DNA of 11,572 nucleotides from the NCBI GenBank assembly GCA_045603585.1, contig JAZUMK010000016.1, positions 1 to 11,572 on the forward strand. The letters are read 5' to 3'. Below are positions 1 through 6,872 of this stretch, piece after piece. Under the pieces are notes generated by a model. That model was not told the origin of the DNA and did no database searches. It saw nothing but the letters and a program-made list of their open reading frames with translations. Every line of letters begins with the position of its first letter. Position 1 is the first letter of the stretch. The stretch is from SFEL01 sp045603585 (GTDB lineage: Bacteria; Bacillota; Clostridia; Christensenellales; CAG-138). Position numbers and translations under genes: made by a program.

Positions 1-329
1 GCGCCTACCTTGTGGCAGCCGGTGGGGAACCACTTGCCGATCATAACTACGATGCGGGCATCTACGCCGGAAAGGCAGGAGGGGATCTCGATGTAGTTTA
101 CGCCGCCATAGGTGCCGCCATCCATGGTGGGCTCATTGTGCCAGGTGATCCTGAACAGGTTGAGGGGGTTTACATCCCAGAGGCCTACGTTCTTAAGAGC
201 GTTCTTTACCTTATCGGGGATGAGGGAAGGATCCTTCATCTGAGCAAAGGTGGGCAGAACGATCTTGTTTTCACGTGCTACCTGGATATTGTGCTGCAGC
301 TGTTCGTTGTTCTTGTCAAGATTTATCAT
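1..329 (-). CDS. PLP-dependent enzyme, fold type II-like (N-terminal part, runs off the window)
   Basis: The first 109 codons are visible. The protein begins MINLDKNNEQLQHNIQVARE, and the fragment ends in WFPTGCHKVG. In fold-type II PLP enzymes (cysteine synthase, threonine synthase and relatives) an early motif of this kind carries the lysine that binds pyridoxal phosphate, so the lysine in GCHKVG is the likely Schiff-base residue. The text resembles a clostridial family usually annotated only as a pyridoxal-phosphate-dependent protein (beta subunit type). I do not know its substrate, and the part that would decide it lies outside the window. The start is well supported: AGGAG lies 6 bases upstream of the ATG, and a candidate promoter lies ahead of it at 403-431. 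The gene is 141 bases downstream of deoD on the same strand and probably has its own transcript. The plus-strand open frame over this region is its shadow. Confidence 0.72.
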   Translation of the reverse strand, partial: MINLDKNNEQLQHNIQVARENKIVLPTFAQMKDPSLIPDKVKNALKNVGLWDVNPLNLFRITWHNEPTMDGGTYGGVNYIEIPSCLSGVDARIVVMIGKWFPTGCHKVG

Positions 330-402
330 TGTCCGCTCCTCATATAATATTTTTTGAGATTTGTGATTAAGTGTCTTCTTGTGTAGTTTTGCTTATAGTA
401 TA

Positions 403-431
403 AGTTTAGCTTTTTTTTTAACGAATGTAAA
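403..431 (-). promoter_or_regulatory. Candidate promoter for the PLP-enzyme gene
   Basis: On the minus strand, TTTACA (426-431) is followed after exactly 17 bases by TAAACT (403-408). The -35 box matches the consensus at 5 of 6 positions and the -10 box at 4 of 6. A second possible -10 box, TATACT, follows at once at 397-402 but lacks a good -35 at normal spacing. The spacer contains nine consecutive A residues, and the whole deoD-to-PLP-gene gap (330-470) is very AT-rich. Start of transcription would be near 396, giving a leader of about 65 bases. Confidence 0.5.
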
Positions 432-470
432 GTAGATTCCACAAAATATTTGTATTAAACAAAAAATATT

Positions 471-1175
471 TTATGCGATGGTCAGCGCAAGCTCCATCAT
501 CTGGGTGAAAGAGTTCTGTCTTTCCTCTGCTGTGCACTCTTCGCCGGTTACAATATTGTCGGAAATGGTGCATATGGCCAGAGCATTCTTGCCTGCCCGG
601 GCAGCATTCATATAGAGGGCAGCCGCTTCCATCTCAACGGCAAGCACGCCCATCTTCTGCCATTCCAGGCCGCGGTTTGCGTCGTCATAGAAAAGGTCAT
701 TGGAAAGGATATTGCCTACGCGGTAATCCATGCCAAGCTTTTCTGCGGTATCCACGGCGCTCTTAAGCAGCTTGAAGCTGGCGGTGGGAGCGTATATGCC
801 GGGAAGCTGATACTGGCCGGCAAAGGTGGAATTGTAGCTGGTGCTCATACCTATTACAAGGCTGCGAAGGGGAATATCGGCATGCAGGGCGCCTGCGGAG
901 CCTATGCGGATGATATTCTCCACGCCGAAGAAATTGAACAGCTCATAGGAGTATATGCCCATGGAAGGCATACCCATGCCGCTGGCCATCACGCTCACCT
1001 TCTTGCCCTTATAGGTGCCGGTATAGCCCTGAACGCCGCGCACGTTGTTTACCAGAACCGCATCCTCAAGGAAGGTCTCTGCGATGAACTTTGACCTTAG
1101 AGGATCGCCCGGCATCAGTACGGTAGGCGCAAAGTCTTCCGGCTTGGCCTTGATGTGGGGAGTAGGAATACTCAT
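471..1175 (-). CDS. deoD: Purine nucleoside phosphorylase, DeoD type
   Basis: This 234-residue cytoplasmic enzyme cleaves purine (deoxy)nucleosides with phosphate to free base and (deoxy)ribose-1-phosphate, in purine salvage. The length is normal for the hexameric NP-I family. Visible family landmarks: H7 near the N-terminus, PGDPLR at 22-27 (phosphate-binding G and R), R46 in VNNVRG, RIGSAG at 90-95, VEMEAA around 180-185 with E181 and E183 for ribose binding, D206 in ISDN (the catalytic Asp, D204 in E. coli) and R219 in AEERQ. All key residues appear intact. The start has AAGGAGG 7 bases upstream. The gene begins 18 bases after the rmuC stop and is probably the last gene of that run. No convincing terminator is visible after it, only an AT-rich imperfect inverted repeat. 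Confidence 0.96.
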   Translation of the reverse strand: MSIPTPHIKAKPEDFAPTVLMPGDPLRSKFIAETFLEDAVLVNNVRGVQGYTGTYKGKKVSVMASGMGMPSMGIYSYELFNFFGVENIIRIGSAGALHADIPLRSLVIGMSTSYNSTFAGQYQLPGIYAPTASFKLLKSAVDTAEKLGMDYRVGNILSNDLFYDDANRGLEWQKMGVLAVEMEAAALYMNAARAGKNALAICTISDNIVTGEECTAEERQNSFTQMMELALTIA

Positions 1176-1193
1176 GTGTGGTTCCTCCTTACT

Positions 1194-2528
1194 TTACTCT
1201 GGTTGTGTTCCGTTATCGTAAGCGGATATATCCGCAAATACGTCATCGCTGTCGATGGGAAGATACAGCCTCATCTCCCCCTCCGGCATTTCGGTCACAC
1301 GCCGCAGGCTGGAGCGTATCTGCCTTGTCCTTACGCCGATAAGCTTATCCAGATCCTCATTGGCCTTGACCAGCTGCTTCTGGGTATGGGTAAGCACCTC
1401 TTCAAACCTGCCGAACTCGGTTTTCACCGCGGACAGCACCTTCCATACCTCGCCGCTGCGCTTTTGTATAGCCACGCTTCTGAAGCCCATCTGTAGGCTG
1501 TTGAGCAGCGCCGCCATTATGCTGGGGCCGGCTATGCTGATACGGTATTCCTTCTGAAGCCGCTCCACAAGGCCAAGCTTTACAGCCTCCGCATACAGCC
1601 CCTCGGTGGGCAGGAACATGATGCCGAACTCTGTGGTATAGGGCGGGTCGATGTATTTGTCCCTTATATCCTTGGCAAAGCCCCTTATGCGGACTTTCAG
1701 CACCTCTGCCGCCGCCGCGACCCGCTCGGGGCTGGCGCTGTCATAGGCATCCATAAGGTCGGTATATGCATCCACCGGGAACTTAGAATCCACAGGCAGC
1801 AATACATATTCTCCGTCCTCTGCGGGAAGCTTTACCGCAAATTCCACCCTTTCCCTGCCTTTTGGGGATGTGGCGCAGTTTACTTCGTATTGATCGGGGG
1901 TAAGTATGTCCTCAAGTATTGCGCTCAGCTGAACCTCCCCCAGGATTCCGCGGGTCTTTACGTTGGTAAGCACCCGCTTAAGATCGCCTACGCCCACCGC
2001 AAGGCTCTGCATCTCGCCAAGTCCCTTGTATACCTGCTCCAGCCTTTCATTTACCAGCTGGAAGGACTGGGTCATGCGCTCGTTAAGGGTCTGCTGCAGC
2101 TTTTCATCCACTATGCGGCGCATTTCGTCCAGACGGGTATTGTTATCCGCCTGTATTGCGCCCAGCTTTTTTTCCATTGTGGAGCGAATGTTTTCCAGCT
2201 TCTGCTCGTTTTCCATGGAGGAGGTCTTGAGCCTGTGCTCCATCTGCACCGCCATATCGCTGACGCCCCGCTGAAGCTGTGTCATTCTGTCGCCCTGAGC
2301 ACGGAAGGAATTCTGCTGTCCCTCCGCAATAAGTGTGCCTATGGCACGGATGTTCTTCTGGACGGAATCCGTGACCTCCATGCGCAGCTCACGGTGATCA
2401 TCCTCTATCCTGTCCAGCAGCTTTTCCTCCAGCCTGTCCTCTATGCGGCTCTGGCGCACAAGCAGCACCGTCAGCAGCGCCACCGCCGCCAACAGCAGAA
2501 ATACTATTACATACAGGATAAAATCCAT
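1194..2528 (-). CDS. rmuC: RmuC family protein (DNA recombination limiting protein)
   Basis: This 444-residue protein has the typical RmuC layout. An N-terminal membrane segment spans about residues 3-24, followed by a long charged coiled coil (about 25-180) and a conserved C-terminal domain (about 190-400). That domain includes GEVQLSAILEDIL at 197-209, LLPVDSKFPVDAY at 243-255, IRDKYIDPPYTTEFGIMFLP at 288-307 and a block around 330-380 with AGPSIMAALLNSLQMGF and KRSGEVWKVLSAVKTEFG. In E. coli RmuC suppresses inversions at short repeats, and a restriction-endonuclease-like fold has been proposed. The biochemical role is not settled. The start has GGGGAG 6 bases upstream and lies 16 bases after the S-component stop. 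deoD follows after 18 bases, so the three genes look co-transcribed. The last ~40 residues are acidic and probably variable. Confidence 0.93.
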   Translation of the reverse strand: MDFILYVIVFLLLAAVALLTVLLVRQSRIEDRLEEKLLDRIEDDHRELRMEVTDSVQKNIRAIGTLIAEGQQNSFRAQGDRMTQLQRGVSDMAVQMEHRLKTSSMENEQKLENIRSTMEKKLGAIQADNNTRLDEMRRIVDEKLQQTLNERMTQSFQLVNERLEQVYKGLGEMQSLAVGVGDLKRVLTNVKTRGILGEVQLSAILEDILTPDQYEVNCATSPKGRERVEFAVKLPAEDGEYVLLPVDSKFPVDAYTDLMDAYDSASPERVAAAAEVLKVRIRGFAKDIRDKYIDPPYTTEFGIMFLPTEGLYAEAVKLGLVERLQKEYRISIAGPSIMAALLNSLQMGFRSVAIQKRSGEVWKVLSAVKTEFGRFEEVLTHTQKQLVKANEDLDKLIGVRTRQIRSSLRRVTEMPEGEMRLYLPIDSDDVFADISAYDNGTQPE

Positions 2529-2544
2529 CTGTTGCTCCCCTTTT

Positions 2545-3027
2545 TTATTCTTGCAGCCTTTCTATGCCCTTGATGATTATGGAACCCAGCACTGCGCCCA
2601 GAACCGCCTGAACCAGATTGGCCGGGACGGACAATGCTGCCGTGGATGCGCCGTAAGCAAAGCATTCATATGCGAAATATCCCGCTGCCATCACAATACC
2701 TGATACCAGCAGCCTGGGTATACGCATGCCGCTCTTTTTCAGCAGCCTTGCTGCAATAAATGCCATCAGACCCTTTATCACAAGGGTGGCGGGAGCATAC
2801 AATGCGCTTCCCAGCAGTATATCCGCAAGGCCGGAGCCCACCGCCGCCACCATTACGCCCCAGGGGCAGCCCAGAAGATACGCACACGCGTATACCGCCG
2901 CATCCCCTGCATTGGCATATGCGCCCTGTACGCCGGGAATGGGCACTGCGGCAAACATGGTGGTCATCACCACTATTGCGCACATCAAAGCGGCAATTGC
3001 CGGCTTTTTTATTTTATCTTTGTTCAT
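2545..3027 (-). CDS. ECF transporter S component (substrate-binding membrane subunit), PF07155-like
   Basis: This 160-residue, very hydrophobic protein has about five to six membrane segments (roughly 8-31, 40-58, 58-75, 77-96, 104-126, 132-155). The signature stretch is a Gly/Ala-rich NAGDAAVYACAYLLG (40-54), then GVMVAAVGSGLADILLG, followed by YAPATLVIKGLMAFIAA. This pattern (a GD in the first block, G-S-x-L-A-D, and P-T-L-x-I-K-G) is what I recall for the ECF-ribofla_trS/HmpT-type S components. It would pair with EcfA1-EcfA2-EcfT encoded just upstream. The substrate cannot be read from the sequence; relatives are assigned to vitamins such as riboflavin, pyridoxine or thiamine precursors. 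The start lies 5 bases after the truA stop, with the AAGG of its ribosome binding site inside the end of truA, implying translational coupling. Confidence 0.82.
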   Translation of the reverse strand: MNKDKIKKPAIAALMCAIVVMTTMFAAVPIPGVQGAYANAGDAAVYACAYLLGCPWGVMVAAVGSGLADILLGSALYAPATLVIKGLMAFIAARLLKKSGMRIPRLLVSGIVMAAGYFAYECFAYGASTAALSVPANLVQAVLGAVLGSIIIKGIERLQE

Positions 3028-3032
3028 GGTAT

Positions 3033-3794
3033 TTACCTTGCAAAATCGATGGTATCCAGCGTCTGATATTCAACCCGGTAAAGCATAAGCCCATGGGCGG
3101 GAGCGGTTGCCCCTGCATCAGAACGATCGCAGCTTTGTATGGCTTTTGCCACGGAATCCTCATTCCGTCTGCCCGAGCCTATTTCCAGCATTGTACCTAC
3201 GATTATGCGAACCATGTTATACATAAATCCGCTGCCGGATATATCAAAGCGCAGGGTGTTGCCCTCCCTGTTCCATTTTGCCGTGTATATGGTGCGTACT
3301 GTGCTTTCAAGGTCTGTTCCGGTGGATTTGAATGCGGCAAAATCATGCTCCCCTATGAGGGCATCTGCCGCCCGCTGCATTTTTTCCATGTCCAGCGGAT
3401 AGTGAAAATGAAGTGCGGTATTTCTGTCGAATGCCCCGGCATGGGGGCCGTTGTTTACTGTGTAGCGATAATGCTTTTTTATCACGTCAAAGCGGGAATG
3501 AAAGCCCTCCGCCTCGTCGCTGTAAAGTATGCGTATATCCCGGGGCAGGCCCACATTCAGCGCATAGCAGAACTTTTCCGCAGGTATGCGGCTGTCGGTA
3601 TCAAAATGAGCTACCTGTGCAAGGGCATGCACACCGCTGTCGGTGCGGCCGGAGGCGTGAAGCGCAGGGCGAACGCCTGTGAGCTTATGCAGCTCCTTTT
3701 CTATCACTTCCTGCACGGCAAGGCCGTTTGGCTGGGTTTGCCAGCCAACGTAATTTGTGCCGTCGTATTGAATTATAAGGCGTATCCTGGGCAT
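3033..3794 (-). CDS. truA: tRNA pseudouridine(38-40) synthase
   Basis: TruA converts uridines 38, 39 and 40 in the tRNA anticodon arm to pseudouridine. The protein has 253 residues, the usual length. It opens with IRLIIQYDGTNYVGWQTQ, has the catalytic motif GRTDSGVHA with the nucleophile at D52, and shows later family blocks FHSRFDVIKKHYRYTV, GEHDFAAFKSTGTD and a C-terminal SGFMYNMVRIIVGTMLEIG. The start is supported by AAGGAA 7 bases upstream. The gene lies 24 bases after the unknown membrane-anchored gene and 5 bases before the S component. In many Firmicutes truA directly follows ecfT and is itself followed by rplM-rpsI; here neither neighbour is the usual one. Confidence 0.97.
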   Translation of the reverse strand: MPRIRLIIQYDGTNYVGWQTQPNGLAVQEVIEKELHKLTGVRPALHASGRTDSGVHALAQVAHFDTDSRIPAEKFCYALNVGLPRDIRILYSDEAEGFHSRFDVIKKHYRYTVNNGPHAGAFDRNTALHFHYPLDMEKMQRAADALIGEHDFAAFKSTGTDLESTVRTIYTAKWNREGNTLRFDISGSGFMYNMVRIIVGTMLEIGSGRRNEDSVAKAIQSCDRSDAGATAPAHGLMLYRVEYQTLDTIDFAR

Positions 3795-3818
3795 AGGTTG
3801 TTCCTTATATTTTGGTAA

Positions 3819-4226
3819 TCATGCAAGGGGCCGCACAGCGCTGTCATCCAGCCTCTGCACAAAGCAAAGCTCTATATTTCCGTCCCTGAGAAACAGGGTG
3901 ATTATGTCCTTATTTTCCATGGTAAGCAGCAGCATATTTATATTGCCCCGGGCGTTTATATCGGAAGGGAAGCCTGCCGCAATGCTCGCTTCCACGGCCT
4001 GAGAAAGATCCTGCCCCGCAAGCACCTCTGCAACGGTACTTTCCTCAAAGCGGCCCACATCAAAAAGGTCATCCTCGCTGAGGGTATAGCCCCTTGCGGT
4101 CAGTTCCTCCACCGCGGCCTTATACGGGCTCTGCTGAGAGACCGCGCCGTTCAGCAGCACCGCGCAGATAACAAGCAGCGCCGCAATCAGCAATATTATA
4201 AGCTTTGTGTTTTTGCTCATCTCCAT
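3819..4226 (-). CDS. Small membrane-anchored protein of unknown function
   Basis: I do not recognise this 135-residue protein. It starts MEMSKNTK, has one hydrophobic segment at about 9-29 preceded by lysines, and then a soluble, mostly acidic domain of about 105 residues that should lie outside the cytoplasm. There is no good lipobox: the residue before the cysteine at 21 is a bulky isoleucine, so I infer a signal anchor. The C-terminal part (FLRDGNIELCFVQRL) looks like a small beta element. I chose the ATG at 4226, only 2 bases after the ecfT stop, because coupling with ecfT explains the weak ribosome binding site; an ATG at 4220 is also possible. A longer frame to 4292 would overlap ecfT and is less likely. 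It sits between ecfT and truA, which are usually adjacent. A role linked to the transporter is only a guess. Confidence 0.72.
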   Translation of the reverse strand: MEMSKNTKLIILLIAALLVICAVLLNGAVSQQSPYKAAVEELTARGYTLSEDDLFDVGRFEESTVAEVLAGQDLSQAVEASIAAGFPSDINARGNINMLLLTMENKDIITLFLRDGNIELCFVQRLDDSAVRPLA

Positions 4227-4228
4227 AG

Positions 4229-5032
4229 CTATACTATTGCCTGCAGTATCAGGGTAAGGCCGATGAGAACCACCATGGACAGATATGCCCACAGGTCTCT
4301 CTGCCTGTACTTAAGCACTGTCATACGGGTACGTCCCTCGCCGCCGTGATAGCAGCGGCTTTCCATTGCCATGGCCAGCTCATCCGCCCTGCGAAACGCA
4401 GAGACAAACAGGGGCACCAGCACAGGCACCATGCTCTTTGCCCGCTCAATTATGCCGCCGGATTCAAAGTCCGCTCCCCTTGCGGTCTGGGCTTTGGTTA
4501 TCTTGTCCGCCTCCTCAAGGAGGGTGGGAATAAAGCGCAGAGCGATGGTCATCATCATTGCCAGCTCGTGGGCAGGAAACTTAAACCTGCTGAGGGGCAT
4601 CATCAGCCGCTCAAGGCCGTCTGTCAGCGATATGGGAGTGGTGGTGAGGGTCATAAGAGAAGTACCTGCCACCAGCAGAATAAGGCGTATGGTGATAAAC
4701 ACGGCCTGCCTTACGCCGCCTGTGGTTATGCGTATTATCCACCAATCCAAAATCACATCCCCTGTGGAGGTAACCAGCAGATTTATGACAAACATGAATA
4801 TCAGTATGAACTTCAGGGGCTTCAATGAGCGCACAAGATAGCTGAGGGGCACGCCGGAAATAAGGGTAACGCCTACGGCATACAGGGCGGTAAACAGGAA
4901 TATCCACATATCCCTCACCAGGAATACCGCCACTATATAGGCCATCATCAGTATAAGCTTTGTGCGGGGGTCCAGCCTGTGTATTACGGAATCACCCGGG
5001 AAATACTGGCCCAATGTTATATCCTTAAACAT
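4229..5032 (-). CDS. ecfT: Energy-coupling factor transporter transmembrane protein EcfT
   Basis: EcfT is the membrane scaffold that links the two ATPases to exchangeable S components for vitamin or metal uptake. The protein has 267 residues, starts near the conserved GQYFPGDSVIHRLDPRTKL (8-26) and has several membrane segments (about 26-39, 42-60, 72-90, 106-130, 200-213, and one near the C-terminus). The cytoplasmic coupling helices carry the two Arg-centred motifs that insert into the ATPases: ARG at 184-186 (TARGADF) and SRC at 225-227 (MESRCYHGGEGRTR). The second departs from Ala-Arg-Gly but keeps the arginine. The start overlaps the end of ecfA2 by 8 bases, so translation is probably coupled. 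Confidence 0.96.
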   Translation of the reverse strand: MFKDITLGQYFPGDSVIHRLDPRTKLILMMAYIVAVFLVRDMWIFLFTALYAVGVTLISGVPLSYLVRSLKPLKFILIFMFVINLLVTSTGDVILDWWIIRITTGGVRQAVFITIRLILLVAGTSLMTLTTTPISLTDGLERLMMPLSRFKFPAHELAMMMTIALRFIPTLLEEADKITKAQTARGADFESGGIIERAKSMVPVLVPLFVSAFRRADELAMAMESRCYHGGEGRTRMTVLKYRQRDLWAYLSMVVLIGLTLILQAIV

Positions 5033-5873
5033 TTTTGGCCCTCCCTAAAAGATAATCCCGCATACCTTCAACGGTATACACGGCAGGTACATCCATGCCT
5101 TTTGCCCTGAGGAGCATGCCAAGATGGCTTACCTCGGGCAGGTCAAGGCCCAACTCTTCAAGGGGCAGGCTGCCGCCGGATACCTCTTCAGGGGTGCCTG
5201 TTGCGGCAATGGTGCCCTTGTCCATTACGGCTATTCTGCGGCTGTACCTTGCCACATCCTCCATGGAATGGGATACCATGATTATGGCGCAGCCGGTATC
5301 CCGGCGAATGTTTTCCAAGGTTTCCAGTATTGCCTTGCGGCCGGCAGGGTCAAGGCCCGCCATGGGCTCGTCCAGCACAAGATATCTGGGCTTCATGGCG
5401 ATTATGCCTGCCAGCGCCGCCCTGCGCTTTTCGCCGCCGGACAGCTCGAAGGGGGATTTTTCCGCAAACTTATCGTAATCAAGGCCCATAAGCGCCATTG
5501 CTTCATGAACCCTTGCGTCTATTTCTTCCTTGGGCAGCTTCATATTTGTGGGGCCGTACGCAACATCCTTTGCAACGGTTTCCTCAAAAAGCTGATATTC
5601 CGGATACTGGAAAACCAGCCCCACCTTTTTGCGGCCCGCTATGCGCTGCTTTTTATCGGCAAAATTGCAGCCGTCAACTACAACGGAGCCTTCCTCCGGG
5701 GGCATTATGCCGCCGATATGCTGCAAAAGTGTGCTTTTGCCGCTGCCGGTATGGCCTATGATACCCCAGAATTCTCCTTCGTTTATGGTAAGGGTGACAT
5801 CCTTAAGGGCAGTTCTTGCCCCTGCGGTGCCCTTCATATATGTATGGCTCAGGTTTTTTATCTCTATCGGCAT
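5025..5873 (-). CDS. ecfA2: Energy-coupling factor transporter ATP-binding protein EcfA2
   Basis: This is the second ATPase of the ECF module, 282 residues. Walker A is GHTGSGKST at 40-48, the Q-loop FQYPEYQLF at 88-96, the signature LSGGEKRR at 144-151, Walker B YLVLDEP at 164-170 with E169 as catalytic base, and the switch histidine H202 in VSHSMED. All catalytic residues are present. The FQYPEYQLFEETV block and the long C-terminal region after residue 230 are typical of EcfA2. It overlaps ecfA1 upstream by 10 bases (ATG inside the end of ecfA1) and ecfT downstream by 8 bases, so the three are almost certainly one translationally coupled unit. It would heterodimerise with EcfA1 beneath EcfT. 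Confidence 0.96.
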   Translation of the reverse strand: MPIEIKNLSHTYMKGTAGARTALKDVTLTINEGEFWGIIGHTGSGKSTLLQHIGGIMPPEEGSVVVDGCNFADKKQRIAGRKKVGLVFQYPEYQLFEETVAKDVAYGPTNMKLPKEEIDARVHEAMALMGLDYDKFAEKSPFELSGGEKRRAALAGIIAMKPRYLVLDEPMAGLDPAGRKAILETLENIRRDTGCAIIMVSHSMEDVARYSRRIAVMDKGTIAATGTPEEVSGGSLPLEELGLDLPEVSHLGMLLRAKGMDVPAVYTVEGMRDYLLGRAKNV

Positions 5874-6676
5874 ATTGCTTCCGCAAGCTCCTGTGCAGTT
5901 ATTGCGTCGCCGGGAATATCCATTCCTCCGGCTATAAGTTCATCCCTGAGGCGGGCTATTGCAGGCAGGTCAAGTCCATGGGAGCGAAGCTCCTCTCCCC
6001 TGCTGAATACCTCTTTGGGAGTGCCTGTCATTATAAGATGGCCGCCCTTCATAACCGCCACCCTGTCAGCCATTACGGCCTCCTCCATGTACTGGGTTAT
6101 CATGACCACTGTCATTCCCCGCTCTTTATTGACGCGGCTTACTATTTCCAGTACTTCCTGCCGTCCCTGGGGATCCAGCATTGCGGTGGCTTCGTCCAGC
6201 ACCAGTACCTCAGGCTCCATGGCCAGCATTCCCGCTATGGCAATGCGCTGCTTTTGTCCGCCGGACAGCATATGTGGTGCGGTATTTGCATATTCCGTCA
6301 TGCCTACCGCTTCAAGGGCTTTGTTTACCCGTCCGCGTATTTCGGCGGAGGGGATGCCCAGATTTTCCGGCCCAAAGGCCACGTCTTCCTCAACGATGGT
6401 GGTAACCAGCTGATTATCGGGATTCTGAAACACCATGCCCACTTTTTTGCGGATATTAAGTGTGTTTTCAGCATCTCTGGTATCCATGCCTTCCACGGTT
6501 ACGCTGCCCTCCGTGGGAAGCAGCAAAGCGTTAAGATGCTTTGCAAGGGTGCTTTTACCGCTGCCGTTATGGCCCACTATTGCAAGCATTTCACCCTTGT
6601 TTATATTCAATGATACGGAGCTCAGGGCTGTACCCTCTTCGCCGTATCTGTATGTTACGTTATCCAATCTTATCAT
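5864..6676 (-). CDS. ecfA1: Energy-coupling factor transporter ATP-binding protein EcfA1
   Basis: This is the first ATPase of the ECF module, 270 residues. Walker A is GHNGSGKST at 35-43, the Q-loop FQNPDNQLV at 83-91, the signature LSGGQKQR at 137-144, and Walker B VLVLDEATAMLDP at 157-169 with E162 as catalytic base. The residue at the usual switch histidine is glutamine (Q195, CAG codon at 6092-6094, in MITQYMEEA), which is unusual for a functional ABC ATPase; EcfA2 keeps its histidine. It is the first gene of a long run behind its own promoter (6712-6740). The ribosome binding site is weak (GGCGGAA, 7 bases before the ATG). In many Firmicutes ecfA1 directly follows rplQ; here two plus-strand genes lie between them. 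Confidence 0.96.
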   Translation of the reverse strand: MIRLDNVTYRYGEEGTALSSVSLNINKGEMLAIVGHNGSGKSTLAKHLNALLLPTEGSVTVEGMDTRDAENTLNIRKKVGMVFQNPDNQLVTTIVEEDVAFGPENLGIPSAEIRGRVNKALEAVGMTEYANTAPHMLSGGQKQRIAIAGMLAMEPEVLVLDEATAMLDPQGRQEVLEIVSRVNKERGMTVVMITQYMEEAVMADRVAVMKGGHLIMTGTPKEVFSRGEELRSHGLDLPAIARLRDELIAGGMDIPGDAITAQELAEAICR

Positions 6677-6711
6677 GCTTATTCCGCCGTAAAAACATAT
6701 TTTAGCAACTT

Positions 6712-6740
6712 ATTATACCACACCTGTCTGTCCCTTTCCA
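6712..6740 (-). promoter_or_regulatory. Promoter of the ecfA1-ecfA2-ecfT operon
   Basis: On the minus strand TGGAAA (6735-6740; 4 of 6 matches to TTGACA) is followed after 17 bases by a perfect TATAAT (6712-6717). TGG directly before it makes an extended -10 (TGnTATAAT). The start of transcription is expected near 6705, giving a leader of only about 30 bases before the ecfA1 ATG. It is divergent from the promoter of the zinc-ribbon pair, with about 90 bases between them. Confidence 0.75.
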
Positions 6741-6830
6741 TATGTTAGCATTGCTGCATTGACCATATAAGGCGCAAATGGAAACATATCTTTAAATTTT
6801 GCACAATTTCGCATGATAGTATGGGTTTTA

Positions 6831-6839
6831 TGTTATAAT
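6831..6839 (+). promoter_or_regulatory. Extended -10 promoter of the two zinc-ribbon genes
   Basis: TGTTATAAT at 6831-6839 is a perfect TATAAT with the TGn extension. At 17-base spacing the -35 region (GCATGA) is poor, as is common for extended -10 promoters. Transcription would start near 6846, and GGAGG follows at 6857-6861 with the ATG at 6873. This start site also rules out a longer reading frame beginning at 6813. Confidence 0.68.
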
Positions 6840-6872
6840 CACCTCAGAAAAACAACGGAGGTATACTGCAAA

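Noticed and set aside
443..473. AT-rich imperfect inverted repeat after deoD as a terminator
   Set aside because: The stem is almost entirely A-T with a bulge, so it would be too weak for intrinsic termination.
2760..3818. Plus-strand open frame of 352 codons across the S component and truA
   Set aside because: Antisense shadow of two recognisable genes, with low-complexity, histidine/proline-rich text and no start signals.
4227..4292. N-terminal extension of the unknown membrane-anchored protein into ecfT
   Set aside because: The extra 22 residues read as out-of-frame ecfT sequence and would displace the signal anchor from the N-terminus; the ATG at 4226 next to the ecfT stop fits better.
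5124..6413. Long plus-strand open frame of 429 codons across ecfA1 and ecfA2
   Set aside because: It is exactly antisense to two overlapping, fully conserved ATPase genes, has no ribosome binding site and no domain. Open antisense frames are expected from the codon bias here.
6813..6872. Longer N-terminus for the first zinc-ribbon gene
   Set aside because: The extension would start upstream of the extended -10 promoter at 6831-6839, and the zinc-ribbon family starts at MIKCP with GGAGG just upstream.
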